A model generated the notes under the pieces. It had not been told where the DNA came from and did no database searches. It was given only the letters and a program-made list of their open reading frames with translations. The position numbers and the translations under genes are program-made. A stretch of 58,698 nucleotides of DNA from Selaginella moellendorffii (taxonomy: Eukaryota; Streptophyta; Lycopodiopsida; Selaginellales; Selaginellaceae). Where the stretch lies: NCBI RefSeq assembly GCF_000143415.4, contig NW_003314411.1, positions 1 to 58,698 on the forward strand, written 5' to 3'. Of the stretch, positions 1-12,522 are shown piece after piece. Every line of letters starts with the position of its first letter. The first letter of the stretch is position 1.

Positions 1-20
1 AAACTTACTCTTGGCGGCAT
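1..20 (-). CDS. First codons of a minus-strand gene running off the window
   Basis: On the minus strand an ATG at 20-18 is followed by codons for Met-Pro-Pro-Arg and then at once by a consensus donor, GTAAGT. This looks like a tiny first coding exon, with the rest of the gene left of the window. Upstream lie telo-box motifs (64-102), which in plants are common at promoters of ribosomal-protein and translation genes. The product cannot be identified from four residues, and chance is possible. Confidence 0.25.
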
Positions 21-63
21 TCTGTTCCCGCAGTCACTCCCAATCTCCCGCGATACTTTCTGT

Positions 64-102
64 AAAACCCTAACGCCGGCAGCTGCCCTAACCCTAACCT
101 AA
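64..102. promoter_or_regulatory. Telo-box cluster (AAACCCTAA-type)
   Basis: AAAACCCTAA lies at 64-73 and overlapping CCCTAA units at 86-101. Such short telomere-like motifs are known plant promoter elements close to transcription starts. Here they sit 45-80 bp upstream of the minus-strand ATG at position 20. The array is far too short to be a telomere. Confidence 0.4.
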
Positions 103-516
103 CTTTCATCACAGCCGTTCATCATGGATGCAGTAAATCTTCACTGTACAATAAATAATAAATCTAGCACACAATTTCTATTCCGCCCTAGATTTGATCA
201 CGTGACAAAGTCCTTTTGAATTGTAATTTAATAATGGAGGTGTGCTCTAATATGACTATGTCATAATGTGAAATAATGTCACAGACGCATGTGTTGAATT
301 GATCACAGTACGAAATTGTTAAAAAATATAAGATTATTAAACTGTAAGGTGTTATTTCCAAAGTAATGTATATAGATAATTTACTATAGGTGATAGATGG
401 TAGTACAAAGATGGAATATATTTAAATGAGTTCAGAAGAATGTGATGATTTCTAGCTTTAATGAAGTACTGAAAATATGTACAATATTTAATTTATTTGG
501 CAACAATTGGTTGATG

Positions 517-784
517 GTAGATCCTAGAATAAAATCATTCCTATCTTTTATATTATGGCACATGCTTGACGTGATATTTCTTTCCGTTCTACCAAAAGTT
601 AGTGCATATAATAAATTTGAGTATGTTTTTGAATTCAATGTATATAGACTTTTAATATTGTACAACATAGTCCTATATACTTCATACAGAATTTATTATA
701 ACAACATTATTCAATGTTAGATCCTAGAATAAAATCGCCCTATCTTTTCACATAATGGCATAGCACATGTGAGGTGACATTTCG
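517..784 (+). repeat. Imperfect direct repeat upstream of the transposase gene
   Basis: About 68 bp at 517-584 recur at 717-784. Both begin TAGATCCTAGAATAAAATC and continue through a CTATCTTTT...TATGGCA...CATG...GTGAPyATTTC pattern with a few changes. The second copy ends just before the TATA box of the transposase gene. It could be part of the element's subterminal region or a promoter duplication. I did not find a convincing inverted partner downstream. Confidence 0.6.
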
Positions 785-785
785 T

Positions 786-793
786 TATAAAAG
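786..793 (+). promoter_or_regulatory. TATA box of the transposase gene
   Basis: TATAAAAG lies 31 bp upstream of the ATG at 824. If it is used, transcription would start almost at the start codon, giving a very short 5' leader. Confidence 0.4.
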
Positions 794-823
794 TTCAGAG
801 TTCCAAAACCTAAAGGCAACAAA

Positions 824-3800
824 ATGGAGGGCTTCCTTTTGCATTACCAAGATCACCCACCGCTTTCTATCTCCCAGAGTCTTATTTCAGAAAGTTTTCT
901 TTGCCGACGTTTCGATCTTTCTCTCGGTTCTATTTCATTGGAAGCTGTGATTCGCAACAACATTGGTGTAGTTGAACGATCAGAGTTTCTTCTTTCGGGT
1001 GTAGGTGAAGGTGGACAACATTGGGATTTGCAACATTCCAAGTCGAAAGAGATTCGAGTTTTTGGATCTCCAATCAAAGTGCGAGGCTGTGATCCTGCTA
1101 AAGTGAATGTGAAGCAAGAGTCGGTCGTCATCATTTCTTCCTCTTCTAGTTCTAGTAGAGATGTCAGTCCAGTGCGAGCCAAGAATTTCCAAACTCCAAC
1201 TTCACTGATATTCCAAGTTGTTTGCAACGCTTTCCAGTTTTCCCGCCTCTCTATCGACGTGCGTTCCTTTCTGCATAGGCTCGTTAGCGAGCTCCCATCT
1301 ACATACAATGGCAATATCTTCTTTGAACTACCACCTCTTGTCAGCTCAAAACAAAAGGGGATGGAGACGAAGCAAGATGTCCATAACTGGTGCAAGATCA
1401 AGACCACACATTTCCAGCATTTTGAAGGCACAGTGTCCATGGTTCATTGTGGTGGGTATTTGGATTGTGTGAATAAAGCATGCAATCAAGAGCGTGGTAA
1501 AAACTCCATATTTTTTGAAGGATCTGCAACCAATCCTCCCCTCTGTGACACCATTAGTGTTGGATTCAAGTGTTGGTTTTGCAAGAATGCTCCATTGTGT
1601 CGTGCCATCTGCGGGGCCAAGATGTACTATTTTCTTCCACGGGATGGAGAGGTTGGTAGAGCTGCAGTACATATTGGCACGCACACACATCCAATGCAAG
1701 AAGGGATACAAAGGAGTTCAGTCAACCATTTCAAAGATGCAGTGCAGATAAAGACTGTGAGAAACTCATCTGCAACTCCGAAGCATGTTCAGAAGACAGT
1801 GCTCAAGGATTTTATCGCAAATACTTTACTTGATCCGGACTACAAGAATACTCAACTGGATGAGGCTAGCTTGCGGGAGTTACTACGACATGTGCAACCT
1901 GCAACTAGCCTTAGAAGGTATGAAAATATTATTACATACTTTTCAATAATATCTCTCTTACATTTTGTTTTATTTAGGATAAAGTCTTGGATGTGTGAAT
2001 CTCGAGAGGGGAAACTCCAATCAAAAATCGACTCAATCCTTGAACTAAAACGGACTTGTCCCTATGAGTTTATCCATGGGAGTTTATTTTCAGATCAAGT
2101 CGTTAGCGAGCAAGAGCGCCCCTTCGTTTTCAAAATGTCTACCATGGGCCCTGCCTCTGGTGTGGATCTTGTTTCCCGAATGGATATGTCTGGGTCGAGT
2201 GACCTTGCTAATGCATGGGTACATTTTGACCATATGGAGCGGGTGGCAGGTTGGACAACCATGGGAGCTCATGTGTATGATCCAAGGTAGTTTTTTTTCT
2301 CATTATCTTAAAATGGTTTTAAACATTGCACTTTTCACAGGCTACGTTGTAACTTGACAATTGCAACGGCAGAGTTTAAAGTACAAGACCAGATGGCTCA
2401 AGAAATATTTTGGAAGTCCCTCTCCGACATTGTATTGAAGCGGACTGGTAAGCCTGCCAACTTTCGTGGTTTCATGGCAGATGGGGCTGGGGCTAATTGG
2501 AATGGTGTCCAGGCAGTCTTTGGGAATGGTCTACCCCTAGAAGGTCGTGAGAGGACATGTGAGTTCCATTGGGCTCAGAGCCTAAACCAACACTGCCACC
2601 TTATCAAGCCAGATTTCCAATTAGCATTTAAGGAGTTGTGCAAACAATGGCAAGTTGCACCTTCTGAAGAAGAGCATGAGGCAAAAGCAAACAAGATTCG
2701 AATGTGGTGGCGTGAAGATGGCCATACTGACGTAAGTTGTCTACCACAACTTGAGTCGTGGTTGGGGTGGTGGGAAGTTAGAATGTTCCAATGGGGACAT
2801 CACTCTTTTCAGGTTGGTTTTTCTTTTTTTCCTCTCTTTTTATTGCTTTTTAATATCATCTTTTTATAAGGATCAACCACTTGAGGATCTTGCATACACC
2901 CCAACTGTGAATCTCTCAGAGAGTAAACATTGGAGCTGGCGTTCCTCTGAGGCAGGGAAAGGGAAGATGAGTCTATATGAAGCATGTCTATCAGATTTGA
3001 TACGCGCTGTAGAGCAGTCTTCAAAAGCTTTGGCATTTGAGGAAGGAAGATACATGGGAACAGGACCTTCGATTGAGATGTTACACGATCGGATGAAGAA
3101 GAAAGTGACTCCACCAGCACGAACAATGGCAACTGCAGTGGAGGAAGTGGTCCGCGGCACATCTATGGAGTACACTCCTCGGGCTTCTATTGGTGATATG
3201 AAGACCGTCCGCTCAAAGCGTCGATTTTCTTTTGCTGGTGAAGATGTTGGCACGGATCTTGGAGCAAAAAGCTCTCACAGGCCTGATGTTGAGTATCATT
3301 CTGCTCCAAGACATCGCCCCAGAACCGAACCACCTCAAGTGGCTGATGAAGAAAGTGCATCACAGCAAGTTGAAATTGCTTATCGTAGTGTGGAGCCGAA
3401 GCAATGGGCAATCCGTCGAGTGCCAGCGAAATCAAATGTAAGGTGTGTGGGGATGCTTCCAAGGGGCAAATGTTGGGCTTGGATCCGTGGTGATAAGTTT
3501 GCTTCTGTTCCAGCCCCATGTTTCCATGGGGAACGAAAGCAAGCAGGATTTTCAAGATGGTGTTGGTTATATTGCTGCAACTCTGATGTCAACCATACAA
3601 AGCGGCTTGAAGACACTATAGTGACTAAACCTAATGCAGTACCTAAAGAATGGCCGGTTGCTAATGGGGTTGCGCTCACCTCGGATGAGATTGAAAACCT
3701 TGAGAAATCTGGTTTCAATCTTGAGAGGAGAGTTGGAGATATGAGTGACAGAACCAGAACTATTCCTACAGAGATGCATAGGAGGCCAGCACGAAAAGGT

Positions 3801-4148
3801 AAGGCAGTTAAATTTATTGGTACTGTCTTCAAGCAGAAGCAAGGTAAAATAAACTTGGCTCAAACACTTGAGTGTGAGATTCTCTCCACGAAGTACATCA
3901 CTGCGCTCGCAAAGGAGTACACAGTCAAAACAGAAGGTGGAGAGTACACAATTGCCATTCAAGACTTTCCTTCTTGCACATGTCCAGACTTTACGAAGCG
4001 CAAGGAACATGGGAAGGCATATGCTCCTTGCAAGCATATGTACTACATCTTTATCAACATCTTGCACCAGGATCCTAAAGTGGATATTCATATACACCAA
4101 GCAAGCCTTACTATTGCTGAGTTGCAGAAAACTTTTGGAGCTAATTAG
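824..4148 (+). CDS. Mutator-like (MULE) transposase with SWIM zinc finger, four exons
   Basis: Exons read as 824-1917, 1978-2286, 2341-2812 and 2871-4148. The three introns of 54-60 bp have GT-AG ends, and the total is 3,153 bp, an exact multiple of three (about 1,050 aa) with no internal stop. The N-terminal half has a Cys/His cluster (CWFC, then C...C, then HTHP at about residues 245-290) resembling the WRKY-GCM1-type fold seen in some MULE proteins. Exon 3 carries an acidic motif, FMADGAGANW, followed by CEFHW; this fits the second catalytic Asp and the C-x2-H of MULE transposases. Near the C-terminus CTC...CKH forms a SWIM zinc finger. The role inferred is DNA cut-and-paste transposition. 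The ORF looks intact, so the element may be recently active or the gene domesticated. Terminal inverted repeats were not found by eye. Confidence 0.8.
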
Positions 4149-4772
4149 ATTTTCCAGCACTATCGATGTTTATTCTCTATCAATAATATAAATTAATTAT
4201 ACCTTATATAATTAATAAAAATATTTTATTATTTCACTTTTCATTTCATATACTTGTAAGGTTCTTTTTGCAATACTACCCATAGTATTTGTGAGTCTCC
4301 ATTTTTGTCTTTACCTTCTCAAAAAATATTTCGTGATAGTCTTTCGGGTGTATGATGTTACAATGTATTGTGAGAGCATATGTACCATCACAGTTTTTTT
4401 TTTTCCTTTCAAATGGTTATATGGCCTTATATAGAATCTTAATTCAAATTTAATAATTTAAAAATTCTGATGAACCTGACATTTACTAGCTAGAAAGCAC
4501 AGAGTACAAATTTAAAGAAGTGACAAGAATACTCTTTTTGCAAACATTTTATTTTATATTCTAACAAACGTTTCTATTATTGCATGTAGTAAATATTTAA
4601 ATTATTAGAACAAGAAGTGTCCTTTAGAACATTTTTATCTATATAATATATAGAGAGTTATGAAATTATTAAGTTCGCCATAACTTTAAAATTTTAAAGT
4701 TTATAATGTTTGTACTAAATTACAATTGAAAATTGAGCTCAACTCGTGAGCTCAACTCTTCAGCTCGTGAGC
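4149..4772. other. AT-rich spacer without a recognisable gene
   Basis: Very A/T-rich sequence between the transposase stop and the PPR stop. A short direct repetition of 'GTGAGCTCAA' occurs near 4739-4776. I see no open frame or RNA gene. Confidence 0.5.
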
Positions 4773-5576
4773 TCAAGTATGGTCCACGCTCCCAACGAGC
4801 AGCGCATTGTAGCTCTCCTTGCTAAGTTCCTCCTCCAGATCCTCCACCATTTCCCCGTGTATCTTGTCGAAATCCTCCGGCATTCCCATCTTTGAGTAGC
4901 CGCAGAGGAGAGTGTTGTAAGTCATGGCGTTGGGACGAAAGCTCGAGCACTCGCTCTCGCCCAGGAGATTTGCGAGGCCTGGCGAGTCGCCCAGCCTCGC
5001 AAACATGGCGATGAGGATGTAGTACGTGACTGCGTTTGGCGAGCACCCCTTGCAGAAGGCTTTCATCTGTTCGAGGATGGAGAGCACGGTTCGAGCGTCA
5101 CCTTTCTTGGCGTAGGTGAGGATGAGAGCGTTGCAGCACCTCGTCGATTGCTTGCGCCCCTTGCCTTTGAGATCGTCAAACCAGATGCGTGCTAGCCTCA
5201 GGCTCCCAACGACTCCGGCGTAAGAGATCATCGTCGCGTAGAGCTGCTCGAGCTGCAGTCTCTTGGCTGATAGTAGGACCATTGGATTGTTTGTGAGCCA
5301 TGTAAAGACCTGGCACGATCGTGATATAAGAACGCGATGGACGGAGAGGACGAAACAATAAAGAATGTCACCGACAAGATCAGACTCGATCAGGCATGAA
5401 AGATACAAGCACGGAAACAACGAGAAAACCAAAAGAAATCCCGCCCAAGAACACCAAAGTTTGACGGCAAGGAAAGCAAGAAACTCATAAGAAATGCTGG
5501 AAGAACAGCCACGAAGTACATAGCAAATCAAAAGAAACTGGAAAATGAGAGAAAAAATCTAAGATTCTTGTGTACC
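4773..5576 (-). CDS. P-class pentatricopeptide repeat (PPR) protein, 5' end unresolved
   Basis: The last exon is 5309-4773 (179 codons including the stop), after an acceptor AG at 5311-5310. The preceding exon ends at 5576 before GTACAC and supplies a CSLE ending that joins in phase to VFTWLTNNP. This matches the usual N-terminal block of plant P-class PPR proteins ('EVFEWM.NNP'). About four PPR units follow, with cores such as YATMISYAG, CNALILTYAKKG, TYYILIAMFARLG and TYNTLLCGYSKMG. PPR proteins bind RNA in plastids or mitochondria. The set is short for the class (often ten or more units). The frame upstream of 5576 meets a stop without an ATG, so the gene is either truncated or has an unrecognised first exon. 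A pseudogene is possible. Confidence 0.55.
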
Positions 5577-7939
5577 TCTAAACTGCAGTGGTGATAATCC
5601 CCCTCCCATGCGATCGCCCAGCATAGGAATTCAGAAACTCTCGAAATCTCTCACGTAGCTCTTCTTGTCTAAGATCGCCTCACGCGCCCCCATGGACGAA
5701 GCATTCTCGAGACGCATTCTCAAGAGCCTGCCGTAATATCCTGGATTCGGCCGCTTCGCTCGACCCCAGCATTGTTCCAATCTCCCAGAAACAACGAGCT
5801 TAAATCCAACCTAGCATTCCATAGCCGTGATACTTCCCGGGCCAGCAAAGGTACTTCTCCGTGCGCAGGGGAGGACTCCTTGTCGTACTGCCTTGGCTGC
5901 TTGATCACAGAAAAATAGATCTCGGCAAGAATCCTTTGTCGGCTTTGTTCCAAAAGAACGCGCTCCAACACGTCAGCCCTAACCGACACGCAAGTCCTAA
6001 TTTAGGCATGTCAGCCCTAACGGATCAGCTTGAGAGACCGCATTAGTTTAGGCTAAAATATCTCTTATTATCTCGTTAATCTCTGCACTATCGGTGTGGA
6101 TAAGAAGAAAAAACAAGGGATAGACAATCCAGTGTGAGGGGTCCCATTTTTTGGTGAAGTGTTTGGAGACATGCCACAGTAAAGCAAAGGGCAAGTAAAG
6201 AAGAGATCACAAGCAAAGCTTTGGAGCAAGGGCAAGTGAGGGCAAGTGAGGGCTATGGTGAGTGACTGCCATGCCACAAGCTTTTGCAATGCATGACTCT
6301 CTTTCAGGATCTGATTGTTCTCCCAAACCTTTGCCAATTTGTTTTCATATTAGGTGTTGAACTCCATAATCTGTTGTTCAAATTTTGACTCTTATTGTCC
6401 ATGCACCTTCATCAAATGTTGCATAACCTTCAGTAACTCCTAATTCTCATCACAAAGCTGCTACACATCAGTGACCTATTGCATGATTTCTCTAGTGGCT
6501 AACTCCATCAGCTCCCCTCACATCTCTCGAATCATAGCAAAAGACCTCTCCTCTCACAACTAGACTTAGGATGCCATGAGCTGGTTCCATATACCCCCAA
6601 ATTGCTAGCTGAGGATGGAATGCCTCCATTTCTAAGTATGCTTGCAAATTTGTTGTAGACGAAAGATTCCTAGCCCCTTGAACATCAAAGCCATATGTTT
6701 GAGCCACTAATCCACAAATTGACTCCAATCCAACTTGATCTCAGCCTTCAACAACAACTCAATCACACTTATAGCTCCAGTGGTAGATCTTTATAATTGG
6801 AGCCCAATTTGGTGTTGTCATGCTAGAAACAACATAAAACTGGTGATGGCATCTTGAATGGAAAGTGAAGCATTACTTTCCTTTGACCTTTGCTCTTAAC
6901 CAACTACTCTCTACTATGCCCTGCTCATGATCCCTCGGTCATCCCCTCTTCAAAAGATAACAATATCACTCTAAAAGCTCATGTATAAAAGGAATTTCTA
7001 TGTTGGCACATTTTCAAACTCAATCCTCTAGTTTGATTGCTTTTGTATTGTAGCAATGTCTCTGGACATGATGTTCTACTTGCTCAATAGTGTCTGGATA
7101 GCACAAACATTTTGCAACAACACTCCCTTCTCAACTTGTCTCTATGGACCACCCTACGGGTTGTCCATTGCACTTGGATTTTCAATCCAACCAATCTCTT
7201 GCATTGCAAAGCCTTCATAATGTCCTTTATTTCCCACTAGATAGACCCCAAGTGCCTGTATTGCTTCCTCCTTTGTCATTGGCATACTCCTTTTGCTTGG
7301 CTTGTCACTCTCTTCTTGAGTGAGATTGACTTCAATCTTGCCTCTCTTAGCTAAAGACAGCCCTCCTGCCTTCTTCCTAACTCCTCTCTGCTGCCCCAGT
7401 CTTGCATTGATGGAGTCCACTTGCTCTATAGCTGTAGATCCTTGGATCCGTAGATGGGAGGATGGCAAGGATGACTATGCCTTTCTTCTTAAGTGATGAC
7501 AACAAAGGGGGCAGTAGCCCATTTCAGTTCTTGCCCATCACTCACCAAAACATGCTGCTCTAAGTCACCCAAGCTCCACCTTCTCTTTGCTCCTCACCTT
7601 GCTAAGATACCCTAAGCGCAAGATACCCTAGGTCGTGCCACTTAATCTGGGCCATTGATCTCCTAGGGTCCAATTTAGACCATTGCTTGGGACTTAAAAA
7701 TTTCTGCCTACACTAAGATCCTTGAGAGGACTTCCATATAAATTAGATTCTCACCAAGCTTCTAATATAGGGAATGCAAAGTCACTTTCACTTTTTTTTC
7801 TTTTTTTTCCTTTTTCTTTCACTTTTCATTTCTTTTTCTTTCTTTTTTGTTCTCTCTCTTTCTTTGTCTTTGTTTTTTTTTTCTCACTCTCCCCCTCCTA
7901 CAACTTACCTTTTACACATTTCCTTCCCTAGTTTGTCAC
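5577..7939. other. Decayed repeat-like sequence without a confident gene
   Basis: The minus strand shows scattered open stretches interrupted by stops. One runs 7468-7154 (about 104 codons, charged, with MTKEEAIQALGVYL) and continues as broken sequence leftwards; another is 6728-6492. They look like remnants of a retroelement reading frame on the same strand as the gypsy remnant to the right, but no diagnostic motif was found. At 7780-7930 a pyrimidine-rich low-complexity tract (runs of T and CT) occurs. Confidence 0.4.
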
Positions 7940-8208
7940 CTCAAACCATGTTCAACCTTCCTAAACACAAATGAGTGGTGGCATGAAATGAACTTTGGAG
8001 GATTCTTTGGTGGTGCCTCATATAGAATTAAGGTGTCAAAATGAGTTATGCTCCACCCTGCCACTCTGTAAGGTCCCATGATATCATGTGCCAACTTCCT
8101 CTTCCTCTTGTTCTTGTCCTAGGCATACACCACCTCATCCACACCAAATGATGTTGCTTCTTTATTTGGATTATGATGCCTTTCAGCATACCTCTTAACC
8201 TGGACATA
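7940..8208 (-). mobile_element. Ty3/gypsy-type remnant: integrase C-terminal part (left half of a split element)
   Basis: The minus-strand translation from 8208 leftwards resembles the C-terminal integrase region of gypsy elements: a KRYAERHHNPN-like segment, then a GPYRVAGW motif of the 'GPF.V' type. There is at least one in-frame stop, so it is dead. The other half lies 11 kb away at 19267 onward. The reading frame continues across the join between 19267 and 8208, showing that a later insertion split one element. Confidence 0.65.
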
Positions 8209-9343
8209 TGTCGCGAATGTGACTTCGGGTATCGAAAGTTACTTGTCGACTAGTCCATACGGACACTCTTACCTTACTACCACGATGGCAGGAGGTCGGT
8301 ATTGCTGGACCCTTTATTAGCCCCTCTTGTTCAAGTGTTAGTAAACTGAACTTTGCATCTGTACTTGGCCGGATGAGCATAAGGACGGAATTCCTAAGTG
8401 TCTATTCAGCCAAGCATACTTGGCCTGGCTTTTTAGTTCTCTTTTGCTCTGTCTTGCACTGGCTTGACAAGAACCCTCGCGTATTGAGATTGGTCCCTCA
8501 ATATTGCTACATGATAGCTTACCGTGTCTGCCAAACACCCTCGCTATCATGCCCTTTGTGTTAGTCTCATTTCGGTCCCAAATGCTATTTATGGAAAGTG
8601 TCCAGATTTGCTCATTTGGCATATCTACGGAATGTAGAGATCGTCTTGAACATAATGGTGTTCGTCCCGTGTCCAAATTCGCAATCTAGGGACATTCCAT
8701 ATTTAGTAAGTTTCGAGCTTGTCCCAGAGACTAACTCCTGATACTAAGGGAAGCTTGGGGTGAAAGCCCAAAGCTCAAGGGGGGGGCTGTGGGGGGTTCC
8801 AAATGTATAGTAGGGATAGTGGGTAGGTCGGGCATGGCCGACCAACCTGAGGCATAGTCTAGCTCCTGCTTGCGTGCCTATCCTTGTTCTGCGTCCGGCT
8901 TGGGTCTAATCCCAAGTTCCATTCCATGCTAGTTGGTGGAGTACCCATATCCTCACGTTAGGCCACCGGTATGCCGAAATAGCGCCAGACTCCGTTTGGC
9001 TCCATTTTGCGTGCTGCTCCTGGCATTGGGATGCTAGTTGCTCCAGGACTGTTCCAAGTCGCTCCGGGCTCCTGTCCCTTCGCTCCTTGGGCTTTATGCT
9101 CGGGAGTTGCTCCGTGGTTCGGTTCCGTCACTCCTTGGCTCCATGCTTGGGAGTTTGGCATCGTTCCTTTGTTCAGTGGCCCAAGGCCTTGAACCTCAGG
9201 TTCTTATGGACACGTGGCATGGACACGTGGCATGTGACACGTGGCATCTGTCATGTGGCACAAAGAGGGTTTAGGTTCCGCTTTGTGGTGTTATCCTATG
9301 GTAAATCACCATAGGATAAAGGGTCAAAACCACGTGCGCTACA
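8209..9343 (+). repeat. LTR 1 of the non-coding element family
   Basis: 1,135 bp starting TGTCGCGAATG and ending GTGCGCTACA (canonical TG...CA). Inverted copies lie at 12523-13658 and 18112-19266. It contains a G-rich homopolymer-like tract near 8779-8797 and repeated CACGTGGCAT units near 9214-9257. Antisense ORFs of 60-78 codons inside it recur in all LTR copies and are not taken as genes. Confidence 0.88.
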
Positions 9344-9345
9344 TT

Positions 9346-9357
9346 TGGTATCAGAGG
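9346..9357 (+). other. Primer binding site (initiator Met tRNA type)
   Basis: TGGTATCAGAGG, two bases after the LTR end. It matches the usual plant iMet primer binding site (TGGTATCAGAGC) except for the last base. It fixes the orientation of copy A. Confidence 0.85.
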
Positions 9358-12300
9358 ATGAGTCTCAGCAAGTACTATTCAATGAGATTGGGCAACTAGT
9401 CTCGTTGCATACGCAGAGATGAAAACGATGATCCGAGTGGGTACACGTTTGGTGCAAAGGGTTCACATTCGTTCCTTGGGTATGGTTTTGGTTACCTTTT
9501 GTACCATATTCTGTGAGCTTGAGCTTGGGCTCACAAAAGGGATTGAGTTGTTCCAGTTACATGAGTTTATGCTTGGGCTCGTGAGTGAGGCACATTAGCA
9601 ACTTAAGGTTACACTTTGAGTTGGCAGGATTAATGTTAGCCTCTTAGTGGTTCCATGAGTTGTTCTAATGGTTCCATGAGTTGTTCCATGTACCGTGGGT
9701 AAGAGCAAACCTTCCCTGAGTTTGCTATGAGTGGCAAATAGGCTGGTCCGTAGCTATTTAGCACAGCACTAGTAGATCCTTCCTAAGCATGATTACAAGT
9801 GGATCAATCAAGACTGTAGGGATTAGTCTATTGGTTCAAGTAATCATTGCCGTGCTCTCTCATAAACTTTTCTTGGATTGGACTGAAGGCAGTGCAAACG
9901 CAAGCTTGAGGTGCAGTCAAAGATGAGACCGAAAAGAGAGTCATCAGGGACGAAGGATCAAACACGTAAATCATTTTCTCTTCTTGGAGATATAATTTGC
10001 AACATGGTGTTAACTCATTGCTTATGTTCACATCATGCAATCAAGGTCCCTACCTTGATGCATGTTGGAAATGATGGTCTTGTAAATGGTGAGTCATGGG
10101 ATGGATAGCAGTGAAGCGCTAAACCATTTTGTCTAGGCTTGCTATAGGAAGACTTGGGTTGCAATGCTCAATTCTTCTCCGAGGAACCTTGCTATTGCTC
10201 CTTGAGTAGCTTGGTGTTAGATTAGTTTTGAGTTTGGTCAGAAAAAGAGTGGCATAAGCTTGTCCGTGTTGTGAACAAAAGTTAGTGATGTTGGGTGTTA
10301 TAAGTCTCTATCGGTGGAGTGTGGCATTTATGTTGCATTTTGTCGAATTGAGTTGGCACTTGATACTCACATAAACCTTTGAAATAATGACATTGGCATT
10401 GCTTGTGGTGTTGCTCAATTAATGATCAAGTCATTGTGATACTTATATCATATCTATGTGATAATGAGCAATGTGTTTACGAAGTTGCTTGGTTAAACGA
10501 TGATCAACCCCAAAGTGGTTGATGGTGAAGCTAGTCTACTTGCACGAAGTAGCATTGTAGTAGCTTTGACTGGATTCTCGATGGTGGTCCATTATGCTAA
10601 ACTTAAGTTGGTTCTTTATTTCCTTGAGGGTTTGCCCATAAAGTGTTGGAAAGGGTTGTAGCATTCATTTGCTATAGCTCATTAGTTGATCCGTTAACAC
10701 TTGGAGTAGATTGTTGGATAGAGAAGGTGTGAGGTTGAAGCATTGACATTACTAACACTTGTGTTAGTAGAAGTGGCATAATTATTTCAAGTGATGAGGA
10801 GTTTTCCTTAGAGCTTGATTTTCCATATCATTTTTCTTGTTCGTGTTTTTGGCTTCACATTGGATCTTGAAAGTGGTTGAAGAAGAGTGTTAGTGCAATG
10901 TGGATATCCGAAGATGTGGTCTTCGTGATCAAGCCTTGGGTGTTCATTTTGCATCTTTACGGATGTCAGTGTTGGATATCGGAAGTATGGGCAAAAAGAT
11001 GTTCAAAGCTTAAGCATACTATGGGTCATGAGAATTTGTGTTGAAGTGAGCCTATGTGAAGTTGTTAAGTAGGAGGAAGTTGGTTGAGTCTTGAAAGTTT
11101 ACATTCCTGGACTGAGAGCCATTCTTTCTCTAGGATGGAAAATTTTCCACAAATTTTCTTAAGACTTTTCCAATGGCTGATCTGTTAATCATTTTGTTCG
11201 AAAACCATTCCGTTTTCATATGCCAGTATAAACTAGTGAAGGGGTTAGAGTTGACTTCGGTTGGCTTAGATCTTAGTAGGTAGTTTGTATGATGCAGCCC
11301 AAAAGGGATGCTAACTTTTGGGGCTAAGGCAATTAAGTTGGATAGAGTCTGGAGTTATGTAGAAAAGTGGCCGTTGCACTTTTATAAGAAAGGTGACCCT
11401 TGTGCCTTTCTTTTGTAGTGTTATGCTCGGTGGCAAGTTGCACTTTGCATTTCATTAGACTCTATGAGAGTAGTGAGCTCTCACTGATCTTGACTTGGTC
11501 TTGGTGGCTTTGCGCCTTGGCTGAGGATGGTGATGTTCAACTTAGTTGTTTGAGTTTGAGATGTTGGTACCCGTACTGTAGCTTTGTCTATGAGGAGGTT
11601 GTGTACCGATATGGATCCATCTCGTGGTCTTCACTTTAGTTTCGACTAAGTGTTGATTACGCATAGCTAGCCTCTTCAAGGCATGCTCAGAGCTAGTGGC
11701 TAAATGCATTGGTGAGCTTATCGCAGTTGAGTTGGATTTGAGTGGTCATTTAGTTCGTGCTTATCCATGAACCTTTATCTCATATCTGGGGTATCACATT
11801 CATGTTGGACAAGTGTATGACTAAATGACATGAGTTTAGTGTTTGGGTCTCATGAAAGCAAGTTGAAAAAGTGATTGTTAGTTGCTTGGCAACTAGTGAT
11901 TGCTTGTAGACTTTGTCAATGACTGTTGACACTTGCTTCACTCGATGAAGATTTATCAGTGATGGGCTTGCTTTACCGAATGGGGTTGCGGAGGATCGTG
12001 TCGTTAAACTTACATGGGTTTTCCATGTTGGCATGTCGACTCTACCTCTGTCGATATCATTTGGTTGCGTTTAGTTCATGGTGTTAGATTTCATGGAGTC
12101 TTGGATGTGGTGATTCACTCCTTGAGGAAGTGTTATCTGTGACTGAGTATTGTTGAGAAATTGGTCTCGGATACTATGTAAAGTATCTCCGACTTTGGTT
12201 AGCTTGGTTGCTAGAGAGCTTTAAGTGGTGATACACTCGTGCTTTCTTCTAGCTTTGTTCTAGTATTGATGGCATTAAAGTGATGCCTTGTCGTTGACAT

Positions 12301-12522
12301 TGTTGATGTTGAGATTTTAGTGAAATGAGATGTCTCTCTGTAAGATTGATATTAAGTTTCATTAGTCACAATAAAGATAGTGTTGATGATTTGGCTATAG
12401 CTTTGTGTTATTAGCATTCGTGCATTTGCTAGTTAGCAACTATGTTAACGTTCAAATGAACTGGGTGGCAAGTTTAAGTTAGTTGTGTTCTAGACGAGAT
12501 TATTTAGTAGGGGTTAAGCTTA

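Larger units (their letters stand above)
8209..12522 (+). mobile_element. Truncated non-coding LTR retroelement (copy A, plus orientation)
   Basis: Begins with a complete LTR (8209-9343), then a tRNA-iMet-type primer binding site (9346-9357) and about 3.2 kb of non-coding interior. The interior is homologous, in reverse orientation, to 18111 down to about 15482 of copy B. It stops abruptly at 12522, exactly where copy B's 3' LTR begins, so its own 3' half and 3' LTR are missing. By eye, divergence from copy B looks like several percent in the LTR and more in the interior. It carries no gag or pol. Confidence 0.8.

Noticed and set aside
86-101. Telomeric repeats marking a chromosome end.
   Set aside because: Only two to three CCCTAA units next to a start codon; this is a promoter telo-box, not a telomere.
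8958-9314. ORFs of 60-78 codons inside the LTR, repeated in all three LTR copies (for example MPNSQAWSQGVTEP).
   Set aside because: Their conservation is explained by the LTR repeat itself; they occur on both strands over the same bases and have no known domain.
9828-10040. A 70-codon antisense ORF conserved between copies A and B (also 17436-17648).
   Set aside because: About 13 amino-acid differences of many kinds, no motif, and antisense to the element; it fits chance openness in homologous DNA.
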